Shown here: piece after piece, positions 53,252 through 61,786 of the stretch
How positions within the stretch are numbered: position 1 is the stretch's first letter
How the letters are laid out: every line of letters begins with the position of its first letter
From: Flavobacteriales bacterium
Lineage (GTDB): Bacteria; Bacteroidota; Bacteroidia; Flavobacteriales_D; Sanyastnellaceae
DNA length: 64,000 bases
Assembly: GCA_016722445.1 (NCBI GenBank)
Contig: JADKIZ010000002.1
Location: 310,001-374,000 of the forward strand
Reading direction: 5' to 3'
Translations under genes and position numbers: made by a program
Notes under the pieces: generated by a model
Database searches by the model: none
What the model was told of the DNA's origin: nothing
Seen by the model: the letters and a program-made list of their open reading frames with translations, nothing else

Positions 53252-54707
53252 AATTACTTAAAGACATACTCTTTCGCGCACGAATCCAGGAAGTTTCAGG
53301 ATCAACTCATGTTGCTATTGAACACATCACCATGGATTCAAGAAATGTGCAACCCCTGTCGCTGTTTGTTGCAGTACCAGGAGTAACAGTAGATGGACAT
53401 CAATTCATTTCTCTTGCCGTTGAAAAAGGCGCAACCGCTGTGGTATGTGAAAGGCTCCCGGAAATTATCAATCCCAATGTGACCTATGTAAAGGTCCAAA
53501 ATTCGGCAGAGGCACTTGGTTATATCGCTGCCAATTTTTATGACAATCCATCCGAAAAGATGGAAATCATCGCTGTAACAGGTACAAATGGTAAGACAAC
53601 AACGGCTACTTTACTATACAACCTTTTCAGAAAGCTCGGCTTCAAAGCCGGACTACTTTCAACTGTTGTCAACAAGGTAAATGATAAAATCATTCCAGCC
53701 ACACATACAACTCCTGACGCGATTTCACTCAATAAGCTTCTTGCAGAAATGGTGAATGAAGGATGTGGATACTGTGTGATGGAAGCATCGTCGCATGCAT
53801 TGCACCAACACAGACTCACGGGTACAATCATCAAAGGTGCTTTTTTACCAATATCACACACGACCACCTCGATTACCACAAAACATTCAACGAATACATC
53901 AAAGCAAAGAAGATTCTCTTTGACACTTTGCCTTCTGCGTCGTTTGCGATTGTCAATCACGACGATAAACACGCAGAAGTGATGTTGCAGAATTGTAAAG
54001 CCAGAAAAAAAACCATGGCTTTACATAGCATGGCAGACTATAAAGCAAAAATTCTGGAAAATGGATTTAGCGGATTACATCTGCACATTGATAGTCAAGA
54101 ATTGTATACACAACTGATAGGCGGCTTCAATGCATACAACATACTTGCTGTGTACGCAACTTCGATGGAACTTGGTTTTGATAAAATCGAAGTACTCACC
54201 GCTCTTTCAACTCTAGCTGCTCCTGAAGGAAGATTCCAATATGTAAAATCAGATAATGGTATTACCGCCATTGTGGATTACGCACATACACCGGACGCTT
54301 TAAAAAATGTTTTGAAGACCATCAAAGACATCCGAACCGGAAATGAAAGTGTAATTACGCTTGTGGGTTGTGGCGGTGATCGCGATAAAACGAAACGTCC
54401 AGAAATGGCTCGAATCGCCGCAGAGTTGAGCGATCGACTTGTACTCACCAGTGATAATCCACGCAGTGAAAATCCAGATACCATCATTCAAGAAATGAAA
54501 GAAGGTCTCGATCCTGTGATGATGAAAAAAACACTTTCCATCACCGACAGAAGAGAAGCCATCAAACTTGCTTGTACCCTCGCCCAACCTGGCGATATCG
54601 TTTTGATTGCAGGGAAGGGACATGAAAAATACCAGGAAATCGCCGGCGTGAAGCATCCGTTCGATGACTTCCAGATTGTAAAAGAAAACCTAACTACAAC
54701 AGAATAA
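53248..54707 (+). CDS. murE: UDP-MurNAc-tripeptide ligase MurE, frameshifted at a slippery-like heptamer
   Basis: About 486 aa if repaired, the usual length. ATP loop VTGTNGKTTTATLL at 110-123; YCVMEASSHALHQHRL; then after the shift FTNITHDHLDYHKTFNEY and the C-terminal ligase part with VGCGGDRDKTKRPEMARIA, LTSDNPRSENPD (binding of the third residue) and GKGHEKYQE. DNPR points to meso-diaminopimelate as the amino acid added. Fragments are 53248-53982 and 53763-54707. The shift is at 53841-53847, which reads T TTT TTA in frame. Confidence 0.94.
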
Positions 54708-54709
54708 TA

Positions 54710-55939
54710 ATGCTGTACTACCTCTTCGACTATCTCGAAAAACATTTCGACTTTCCCGGAGCCGGACTATTCCAGTATATCTCCTTCCGTGCAGCATGCA
54801 GCGCTATTTTGTCGCTTACTATCTCTCTTGTTTTCGGTAAACGCCTGATCAATATTCTTCGCCGCCGACAGGTAGGTGGAACAGTTCGAGATCTTGGGCT
54901 TACTGGTCAATTGGAAAAAGCAGGTACACCTACCATGGGTGGTTTGATCATACTTGCGGCCATTCTCATTCCGACACTTCTGTTTGCGCGCCTCACGAAC
55001 ATCTATGTCCTCACCATGATCATCGCTACAGTGTGGTTAGGTATCGTAGGATTCATGGATGACTATATCAAGGTCTTCAAGAAAGATAAAAAAGGATTGG
55101 CGGGGACTTCTAAAATCATTGGACAAGTTGGAGTCGGATTGATCGTAGCCAGTATGCTTTATTTCAATGAAAATGTTTACATCAAAACAAAAGTTACTGA
55201 TGTTCCATCTTCATTCAATGCGCTCAATCAAACTGAAGATCCGAGCTTATGGAAAGAAGAAAAATCGCTGAAGACGACCATTCCATTTGTCAAAGACAAT
55301 GAATTCAATTACGCATGGTTACTTCCGGATAGCTGGCAAACCAAAACGGGTTTATTCATCTTGTTTGCGGTTATTGTTGTCATCATCGTTACGGCAGTGA
55401 GTAATGGAGCCAATATCACAGACGGCATCGATGGACTCGCAGCAGGAACATCAGCGATAATAGGAGTCACGTTAGCACTGTTGGCATATCTGTCCGGCAA
55501 CTACATCTTCGCTGATTACCTCAACATCATGTATATACCTCACACGGGTGAACTGGTAATTTTCATCAGTGCATTCGTCGGGGCATGTATTGGCTTCCTC
55601 TGGTACAATACATATCCAGCGCAAGTTTTTATGGGTGATACAGGATCATTGGCGCTAGGTGGCATCATTGCAACATTCGCCATTGCAATTCGAAAAGAAT
55701 TACTCATCCCTGCACTGTGCGGAATATTCCTCATCGAAAACTTATCCGTGATGTTGCAGGTATCGTATTTCAAATACACAAAAAAGAAATATGGAGAAGG
55801 CAGAAGAATATTCTTGATGTCGCCTTTACATCACCACTATCAGAAAAAAGGATTTCATGAATCCAAAATCGTTTCCCGTTTCTGGATCATTGGAATCATG
55901 TTGGCTATTCTCACCATCATCACCCTTAAAACAAGATAA
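54710..55939 (+). CDS. mraY: Phospho-MurNAc-pentapeptide translocase MraY
   Basis: 409 aa with about ten membrane helices. Catalytic Asp blocks: GIVGFMDDYIKVFKKDKKGL, NGANITDGIDGLAAGTSA (D-G-x-D) and MGDTGSLALGGIIAT; HHHYQKKGFHESKIVSRFW is the conserved His segment. Longer than many MraY proteins because of a periplasmic or cytoplasmic insert at about 160-215, typical for Bacteroidota. Makes lipid I. Starts 2 bp after murE. Confidence 0.96.
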   Translation: MLYYLFDYLEKHFDFPGAGLFQYISFRAACSAILSLTISLVFGKRLINILRRRQVGGTVRDLGLTGQLEKAGTPTMGGLIILAAILIPTLLFARLTNIYVLTMIIATVWLGIVGFMDDYIKVFKKDKKGLAGTSKIIGQVGVGLIVASMLYFNENVYIKTKVTDVPSSFNALNQTEDPSLWKEEKSLKTTIPFVKDNEFNYAWLLPDSWQTKTGLFILFAVIVVIIVTAVSNGANITDGIDGLAAGTSAIIGVTLALLAYLSGNYIFADYLNIMYIPHTGELVIFISAFVGACIGFLWYNTYPAQVFMGDTGSLALGGIIATFAIAIRKELLIPALCGIFLIENLSVMLQVSYFKYTKKKYGEGRRIFLMSPLHHHYQKKGFHESKIVSRFWIIGIMLAILTIITLKTR

Positions 55940-55944
55940 TCGCC

Positions 55945-57294
55945 CTGGCCAAAAAACTCGTCATATTAGGTGGTGGTGAAAGCGGAACAGGATCCGCGAT
56001 ACTCGGCGTGAAGCAGGGTTTCGAGGTATTCCTTTCCGATAAGAGTCCCTTGAAGGAAAAATACCGCGACGAATTGTTGCGGAGAAATATTTCTTTTGAG
56101 GAAGGGTCACATGATGAAAGTAGAATACTATCTGCAGACCTTGTCATTAAATCGCCTGGTATTCCCGAAAAAGCACCGCTCATTGCAGCACTTCGCAATA
56201 AGAATATTCCGGTGATTTCAGAAATTGAATTCGCTGCAAGATTTACCAATGCCACCAAAGTCTGCATCACAGGAAGCAACGGCAAGACAACAACTACACT
56301 TCTCACATATCATATCCTCAAGAATGCAGGACTGAATGTTGGATTGGGTGGTAACGTCGGGAAAAGCTTCGCATGGCAAGTTGCCGAGCAAGAATTCGAC
56401 TATTACGTTCTTGAACTGAGCAGCTTTCAATTGGATGGCATGTATGATTTCAAAGCAGAAATCGCCATACTCACCAACATCACACCTGATCATCTCGATA
56501 GGTATGAGTATGAATTTCAGAAATACATCGATTCGAAGTTTCGCATCCTTCAAAATCAGACAGCAGATGACTGTTTCATCTTTTTCGCCGATGATCCGGT
56601 GATTCAAGCTGAAATGCAGAAGCGAAAAATCCCTGCGCGCCTTTTTCCTTACACCCTATCGGAAAAACTTCCATTCGGTGATCAAGGCGCCTTTACACAT
56701 GGTGAATCATTCACAGTTCATATCAACCAAAACAATACGCTCACAATGAAAATGACAGAACTCGCTTTGCAAGGTAGACACAATCTCGGCAACAGCATGG
56801 CAGCAGGAATCGCAAGCAGGATTCTTGAACTGCGCAAGGAAATTGTCCGAGACAGCCTTGAAAATTTCGAAAATGTTGAACACAGACTCGAATTTGTTTC
56901 AAAGGTCAATGGAATTAATTTCATCAATGATAGCAAAGCAACCAATGTCAACTCGACATGGTATGCGCTGGAAAGCATGAAAACACCGACGATATGGATC
57001 GCTGGTGGACAAGACAAAGGGAACGATTACTCCGAATTGCAGGAACTCGTTCGCAATAAGGTAAAAGCCATCGTATGTCTCACCAAAGACAGTGCGAAAA
57101 TCCGCAAGGCATTTTCAAAAGACGTGGATACCATCATCGATGTTGAAACGGCGGAACAAGCTGTGCGTGTTTCTTATGAACTTTCGAGGGAAGGAGACAC
57201 TGTGCTATTATCTCCGGCATGTGCATCCTTCGATCTCTTCGAAAACTACGAAGACCGCGGTAGGCAATTCAAAGCCGCTGTTCGCAGGCTCTGA
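55945..57294 (+). CDS. murD: UDP-MurNAc-L-alanine:D-glutamate ligase MurD, no canonical start codon
   Basis: 449 aa if counted from a CTG at 55945. The family N-terminus AKKLVILGGGESGTGSAIL is encoded from 55948, but the frame has no ATG, GTG or TTG before it; the first GTG is at 56008, after the UDP-binding glycine loop. ATP loop CITGSNGKTTTTLLTYH, LELSSFQLDGMYD, NDSKATNVNSTWYALESM and C-terminal LLSPACASFDLFENYEDRG are all present. Last gene of the plus-strand dcw run, followed by a terminator. Confidence 0.94.
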   Translation: MAKKLVILGGGESGTGSAILGVKQGFEVFLSDKSPLKEKYRDELLRRNISFEEGSHDESRILSADLVIKSPGIPEKAPLIAALRNKNIPVISEIEFAARFTNATKVCITGSNGKTTTTLLTYHILKNAGLNVGLGGNVGKSFAWQVAEQEFDYYVLELSSFQLDGMYDFKAEIAILTNITPDHLDRYEYEFQKYIDSKFRILQNQTADDCFIFFADDPVIQAEMQKRKIPARLFPYTLSEKLPFGDQGAFTHGESFTVHINQNNTLTMKMTELALQGRHNLGNSMAAGIASRILELRKEIVRDSLENFENVEHRLEFVSKVNGINFINDSKATNVNSTWYALESMKTPTIWIAGGQDKGNDYSELQELVRNKVKAIVCLTKDSAKIRKAFSKDVDTIIDVETAEQAVRVSYELSREGDTVLLSPACASFDLFENYEDRGRQFKAAVRRL

Positions 57295-57318
57295 TCATAG
57301 CCGCGTATTGTTGCAAGA

Positions 57319-57354
57319 TTTCACTCCATCGCTTCAACGATGGAGTGAAATTTT
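57319..57354. terminator. Rho-independent terminator after murD
   Basis: Perfect 13-bp stem (57319-57331 with 57338-57350), 6-nt loop, then TTTT. Because of the flanking A/T bases it may also serve the convergent gene ending at 57369. Confidence 0.88.
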
Positions 57355-57368
57355 GTCTCATTGACTTT

Positions 57369-58031
57369 TTATGTCATCGTATTCTTCGACTTTCTGAATG
57401 ACCTGATAGAAAGTATCAGAAAAAGGGTAACCAACAAAACCCAAATCAGGTTTTCCCCAATGATGTAACCAATGCGATATCCGAGATTATCCTTCGGATC
57501 GGGTGTGTTGGAAATTTGATCTCCAGCCTTCTCGCCAATCTTCAATGACCTAAAAAACTTCTCGCGACTTTCTGCCAGCTTTTTTGCAGCTTCTTCTATT
57601 TCCGAAAACCTCAGCACATACATTCCGGTTTTCATATTCAAAAGCAGGAAATGGACATTTTGATCAACGCCATTTGATTTCACTTTAGCAATGAACCGCA
57701 ACATTTCATATTGTTGATCATTGACGATTTCTTCTGACTGCAGCACACCACCCATGGTTCTGATGGCTTCCAACTTATAGTTGTCGTAACTCTTCCTTAA
57801 ATTATCTCTACTCTTCAATGCGCTATCACCGGGGATAGGCGAAATTTTTATCAGCGCCGCCGATGCATCCGGCAAAAGGCCGGAGTACAACACTTTCTGA
57901 TCTTTTTCCACGATTTCGTAATCCGACGGCAGCTCCACGGTAATGGTTGAGTCCACGACGCAGGTCGTCCAATCCTGTGATTGAACAGCATTGGCCAAGA
58001 GCAGAAACAAGATAAAATGTAATTTCCTCAT
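57369..58031 (-). CDS. Exported protein with C-terminal membrane anchor, unknown function
   Basis: 220 aa. Signal peptide KLHFILFLLLANAVQSQ; periplasmic domain of about 150 residues (VVDSTITVELPSDYEIVEKD, SGLLPDASAALIKISPIPGD, YEMLRFIAKVKSNGVDQNVH); C-terminal helix ENLIWVLLVTLFLILSIR and a basic end. Tail-anchored layout. A near-consensus -7 box (GATCTTTG, 58036-58043) lies 5 bp before the ATG, so the mRNA may be leaderless or the start lies further down. No family recognised. Confidence 0.65.
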   Translation of the reverse strand: MRKLHFILFLLLANAVQSQDWTTCVVDSTITVELPSDYEIVEKDQKVLYSGLLPDASAALIKISPIPGDSALKSRDNLRKSYDNYKLEAIRTMGGVLQSEEIVNDQQYEMLRFIAKVKSNGVDQNVHFLLLNMKTGMYVLRFSEIEEAAKKLAESREKFFRSLKIGEKAGDQISNTPDPKDNLGYRIGYIIGENLIWVLLVTLFLILSIRSFRKSKNTMT

Positions 58032-58092
58032 GCGGCAAAGATCGCAGTGATTCGGTTTCCATTCATGATGTATGTCCGTAATCTGAATGAGC

Positions 58093-58100
58093 TAAATTTG
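58093..58100 (+). promoter_or_regulatory. Bacteroidota -7 box of the cyclophilin gene
   Basis: TAAATTTG, an exact TAnnTTTG match, 16 bp before the ATG at 58117. Confidence 0.55.
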
Positions 58101-58116
58101 CCCCTCAAATTTTGAT

Positions 58117-58554
58117 ATGAAAAAAGCAATCATACACACTGCAAAGGGCGACATGACCGTGGAATTCTATGAAAAAGATGCTCCAGGTACAGTAGCCAAT
58201 TTTATTAAACTCATTGAAAGCGGCTTCTATGATGGATTGACATTCCATCGTGTCATTCCGGATTTCGTGATTCAGGGAGGTTGTCCAATCGGCAACGGTA
58301 CCGGTGGTCCAGGTTACAAAATTCCATGCGAACTTGATGGAGGCAATCAATACCATGATCGCGGCGTGTTGAGCATGGCTCATGCTGGTCGCAACACAGG
58401 TGGATCACAGTTCTTCATTTGTCATTCAAGAAACAACACTGCGCACCTCGACAGAAATCACACCTGCTTCGGTAAAGTGGTAGAAGGACTTGAAGTGATC
58501 GATCAAATCAGACAAGGTGATCAGATCAATAAAATTGAGATGATCGCGGAATAA
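58117..58554 (+). CDS. Cyclophilin-type peptidyl-prolyl cis-trans isomerase
   Basis: 145 aa. Active-site signature GLTFHRVIPDFVIQGGCP with the catalytic Arg, GGNQYHDRGVLSMAHAGR, GGSQFFICHS and HLDRNHTCFGKVVEGL. No signal peptide, so cytoplasmic. Catalyses proline isomerisation in protein folding. Monocistronic with its own promoter box and terminator. Confidence 0.95.
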   Translation: MKKAIIHTAKGDMTVEFYEKDAPGTVANFIKLIESGFYDGLTFHRVIPDFVIQGGCPIGNGTGGPGYKIPCELDGGNQYHDRGVLSMAHAGRNTGGSQFFICHSRNNTAHLDRNHTCFGKVVEGLEVIDQIRQGDQINKIEMIAE

Positions 58555-58572
58555 TTTCCCAGAAAAAAAACT

Positions 58573-58604
58573 GAAAAGGGCGGACATGTATCCGCCCTTT
58601 TCAA
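58573..58604. terminator. Bidirectional rho-independent terminator
   Basis: Perfect 12-bp stem (58573-58584 with 58591-58602), loop CATGTA, A-rich on the left and T-rich within the right arm. It separates the cyclophilin gene from the convergent adhesin-like gene ending at 58610. Confidence 0.9.
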
Positions 58605-58609
58605 TGATA

Positions 58610-61600
58610 TCACGGGCATATTCCGCCATAAAGACCAACAAATATTACGAGATCGAGTGTTGTAACCAATCCATCTTCATTCAAATCAGCAACACAATCG
58701 TTGAGGCATCCGAATTCGTTGATCAAAACAATCAAATCGACTACACTGATAAATCCATCGCAATTGAAATCGCCAAGACAACAAATCGTTTCCTGTATAC
58801 TTACTTCAACAGAAGTGGTACAAGATCCAATGTTTCCGGAGGCATCAATGGCAGTGAAGACAACTTCAGTCACACCCAAATCATAATTATCGGATGCATC
58901 TTCTGTGTTGTTAAAATCATTGAGGTAAGTATAATCACACATCTCTATGATTTCCGGTTGAACCAAATTGACGTAAGCAGAAATTTCACCTTCTACTACA
59001 GACACCTGAATTGGCTCAGGACAGATTAAAACAGGATCCGTATCATCCGTGATGGTGATATTCTGAAGACAGGAAGAAGAATTACCAGAAAGGTCATAAG
59101 CAATCCACTCGATTTGCGAAACACCAACCGGATATTGTGTCTCCGACGACCAGTTGTTTTCCACAGATGCTATGAAACAATTATCCGTTACGATAGCTTC
59201 GCCTAATGTAGATTCTATCAAGTCGGTTGAGCAAAGGCCTTCTGCAGTGTTCGCGGTAATTGCATTCGGACATACTATGGAAGGAGAAATATAGTCTGCA
59301 TAAGTTACAACAAAGGAGCATGAACTCGTGTTACCATTTGAATCAGTCGCACTGATTACAACTTCTGTGTCTTCCGTGATTGTTGTTCCGGGAGCGGGCA
59401 CTTGTTCAATGACTGGTGAAGGATCAAAATCATCAAATACTGCAACGTCATCGAGATAAGAAGGCAGAGTTCCACATGTAGCTCCAATTTCATCAGAGTT
59501 CATGATGAGAAGAAAATCCTCACCTTCACCCCATTCACTGTTGAGGCAATAGTCGGAAGCTGTTGAAGGGTGATCAAAATCTGAGATAACGCGCAATCTT
59601 CTCTGCACAATCATATTTCCATAGTCAGGAATCAGAAGCGTAACAGTGAACGAAGGTGTAGATGAAGGACTGGCTCCTAAAAATTCACCAGGCCCATTAA
59701 AGTCGCCATCATTATTCGCATCGAACCATACTCCAAAATACTGCGTAAATCCAAAGGCAGCATCTAACGTAATGGTATACGTATACCCTTGAATTAAATT
59801 GGCTACAGTATTATTTTCAATCCAAGAGTTTGTTGCCCCATTACAATCGGAATTACCTGTGTCCATGATGATCTCATCGTTAGGTGCATGAATTACCAAT
59901 CGATCCACTACATCAGCACTAGAACAACCGGAAGTCCAAGAAGGAGTACATTGTGGTGCCATTGCATATTCGGTGATTTCTCCAAGACAGGCAATCAATG
60001 GAGGTTGATCAACCGCGACAATTACTGTTTGAGTGCATGAATTTCCATAACCAGAGAAGTCAGTTACGTTCCAAATGACATAAGTAATTCCTTCAGAAAA
60101 TGTTTCAAATGGAACATTATTGAATACTTCTTGCACACCACAATTGTCCGAGACTACAGGATAACCAAGCATTTCGGCTGTGATTATGGCTTGCCCGTTG
60201 ACATCAGCCAAAACCGTAATGTTCGGAGGACATAAAATGGATGGTGCCTCTTCATCATCAAACTCAACCTGGAAAGTACAACTTGTTGAATTACCCGCAT
60301 TGTCCGTTGCAGTGATGGTCACATCCATATTCCCTTCGACCAAAGTTCCTGCGGCGGGTGTTTGGGTCACGATCGGATTTGGATCATTGTCGTCAATAAC
60401 ATTCGCGTCAATCGTGTAATCGGGTAATGCCACGCATGACATGGTTTGGGGTTCCGGACAAACGAGAACAGGCGCGTCATCAACCTCAACAGTTATTGTC
60501 TGCTGACACACACTCGTATTACCGCTATCATCAATTGCCGACCAAGTGATGATGCTAATACCGACAGGAAAAATATCCGAAGGATAATCATTCAAAATTT
60601 CCACACTACCACAGTCATCTGAAGCGATAGGATTTCCGATAACCCCTGGAGCAATCTGGGCAAAGTCGTCACCAACGATTGCTTGAACAGTGACATCATT
60701 GGGACATATTATCTGTGGAGAGACCACATCATTGAAAACAATTTGAACAGTGCAAAAACTGGTATTACCAGAAGCATCAGTAGCAGTAAATTCTATCTCG
60801 CTTAACGATCCAGTATAGGGAGTTCCTGCAGCCGGATTCTGAGTCACTATGGGCGTTGGATCAATATCATCAGTAACAATGATATCACCTGTAAAATCAG
60901 GAATGAGTCCACAAGACAAAACCAATTCTGTTGGACATTCTATGACGGGTGGTGTCACATCCGCAACATCCTGATCCCCTGTAATCACAATATCATCCAC
61001 AGCAATACTGGGATCGCTGGCCACACCGTTGTCATTGTTTACCCAACGAAACCCAATCTTCACGTTGGGATTATTTTCTGCTGATGCAGGCAACGTGGTA
61101 GAATAAAGTGTCCATGTTCCCTGCGGACTACATGCACCAACTGTTTTGGCGAGATCTGTCAATTGCGACCAAGTCGTTCCGTTGTAGTACCACAAAGTCG
61201 CATTGTCAGCGACGTTACCACCTTCGAGGTATAAAAACGACAATTGAATATTTGTGTATGCTCCACAATTCACTGTAGGAGATTCGACCCGCTTGTCTGT
61301 TGCACCACATCCGAACAATCCACAAAATCCGGATAGTCCTTCAAAATATGCTGCACCGATATCACCCATGATCGTTGGATCGCTTCCAATGTGCAAGGTT
61401 CTATCATTGCCACATCCGGTTCCGCATTGACCGGCAGCATTGCCATTTTCAGCTGCGCTTACATACCAGATATTGGCGGTAGCTACATTCGTTCCGGTAT
61501 TTGAAACCGTCCACGCACCAGAAGGTGGATTATAAGATGTCACTTGAAAATCAGCATCGCATCCAGTGCCGAAATCTTCCGTGTAAAGGGTTACTGTTTG

Positions 61601-61654
61601 CGCAATGAAATCATAGGAGATGCACAGCGAGATCAGAAGTAGAATTTGTCTCAT
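58610..61654 (-). CDS. Large exported HYR/GEVED-repeat protein with dockerin-like C-terminus
   Basis: 1014 aa. Signal peptide RQILLLISLCISYDFIAQ. N-terminal carbohydrate- or ligand-binding-like domain (about 20-230; DPSIAVDDIVITGDQD). Then HYR-type repeats with the recurring ending ATDASGNTSFC / ATDNAGNSTSC / ATDSNGNTSSC. A GEVED domain at about 590-720 (GVWFDANNDGDFNGPGEFLG, EWGEGEDF). C-terminal Ca-binding dockerin-like pair (GDFNCDGFISVVDLIVLINE, DLNEDGLVTTLDLVIFVG). No canonical T9SS tail. Probably cell-surface; adhesion or polysaccharide contact is inferred. Confidence 0.83.
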   Translation of the reverse strand: MRQILLLISLCISYDFIAQTVTLYTEDFGTGCDADFQVTSYNPPSGAWTVSNTGTNVATANIWYVSAAENGNAAGQCGTGCGNDRTLHIGSDPTIMGDIGAAYFEGLSGFCGLFGCGATDKRVESPTVNCGAYTNIQLSFLYLEGGNVADNATLWYYNGTTWSQLTDLAKTVGACSPQGTWTLYSTTLPASAENNPNVKIGFRWVNNDNGVASDPSIAVDDIVITGDQDVADVTPPVIECPTELVLSCGLIPDFTGDIIVTDDIDPTPIVTQNPAAGTPYTGSLSEIEFTATDASGNTSFCTVQIVFNDVVSPQIICPNDVTVQAIVGDDFAQIAPGVIGNPIASDDCGSVEILNDYPSDIFPVGISIITWSAIDDSGNTSVCQQTITVEVDDAPVLVCPEPQTMSCVALPDYTIDANVIDDNDPNPIVTQTPAAGTLVEGNMDVTITATDNAGNSTSCTFQVEFDDEEAPSILCPPNITVLADVNGQAIITAEMLGYPVVSDNCGVQEVFNNVPFETFSEGITYVIWNVTDFSGYGNSCTQTVIVAVDQPPLIACLGEITEYAMAPQCTPSWTSGCSSADVVDRLVIHAPNDEIIMDTGNSDCNGATNSWIENNTVANLIQGYTYTITLDAAFGFTQYFGVWFDANNDGDFNGPGEFLGASPSSTPSFTVTLLIPDYGNMIVQRRLRVISDFDHPSTASDYCLNSEWGEGEDFLLIMNSDEIGATCGTLPSYLDDVAVFDDFDPSPVIEQVPAPGTTITEDTEVVISATDSNGNTSSCSFVVTYADYISPSIVCPNAITANTAEGLCSTDLIESTLGEAIVTDNCFIASVENNWSSETQYPVGVSQIEWIAYDLSGNSSSCLQNITITDDTDPVLICPEPIQVSVVEGEISAYVNLVQPEIIEMCDYTYLNDFNNTEDASDNYDLGVTEVVFTAIDASGNIGSCTTSVEVSIQETICCLGDFNCDGFISVVDLIVLINEFGCLNDCVADLNEDGLVTTLDLVIFVGLYGGICP

Positions 61655-61786
61655 GTAAGTGGGTTTGTGAACGAATGTACTTCACAAATCCACAAATAAC
61701 TAACTCGCAATCATTAAAATTCTATTGCAATTACCTCAAAACACCTTATTAGTTGGTTTCGACACACAAATAGGAGTCGGCGATAC

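Noticed and set aside
53763..53850. Separate gene starting at 53763
   Set aside because: Its first residues are an out-of-frame reading of murE; the recognisable part starts with FTNITHDHLDYH and is the C-terminal two thirds of MurE.
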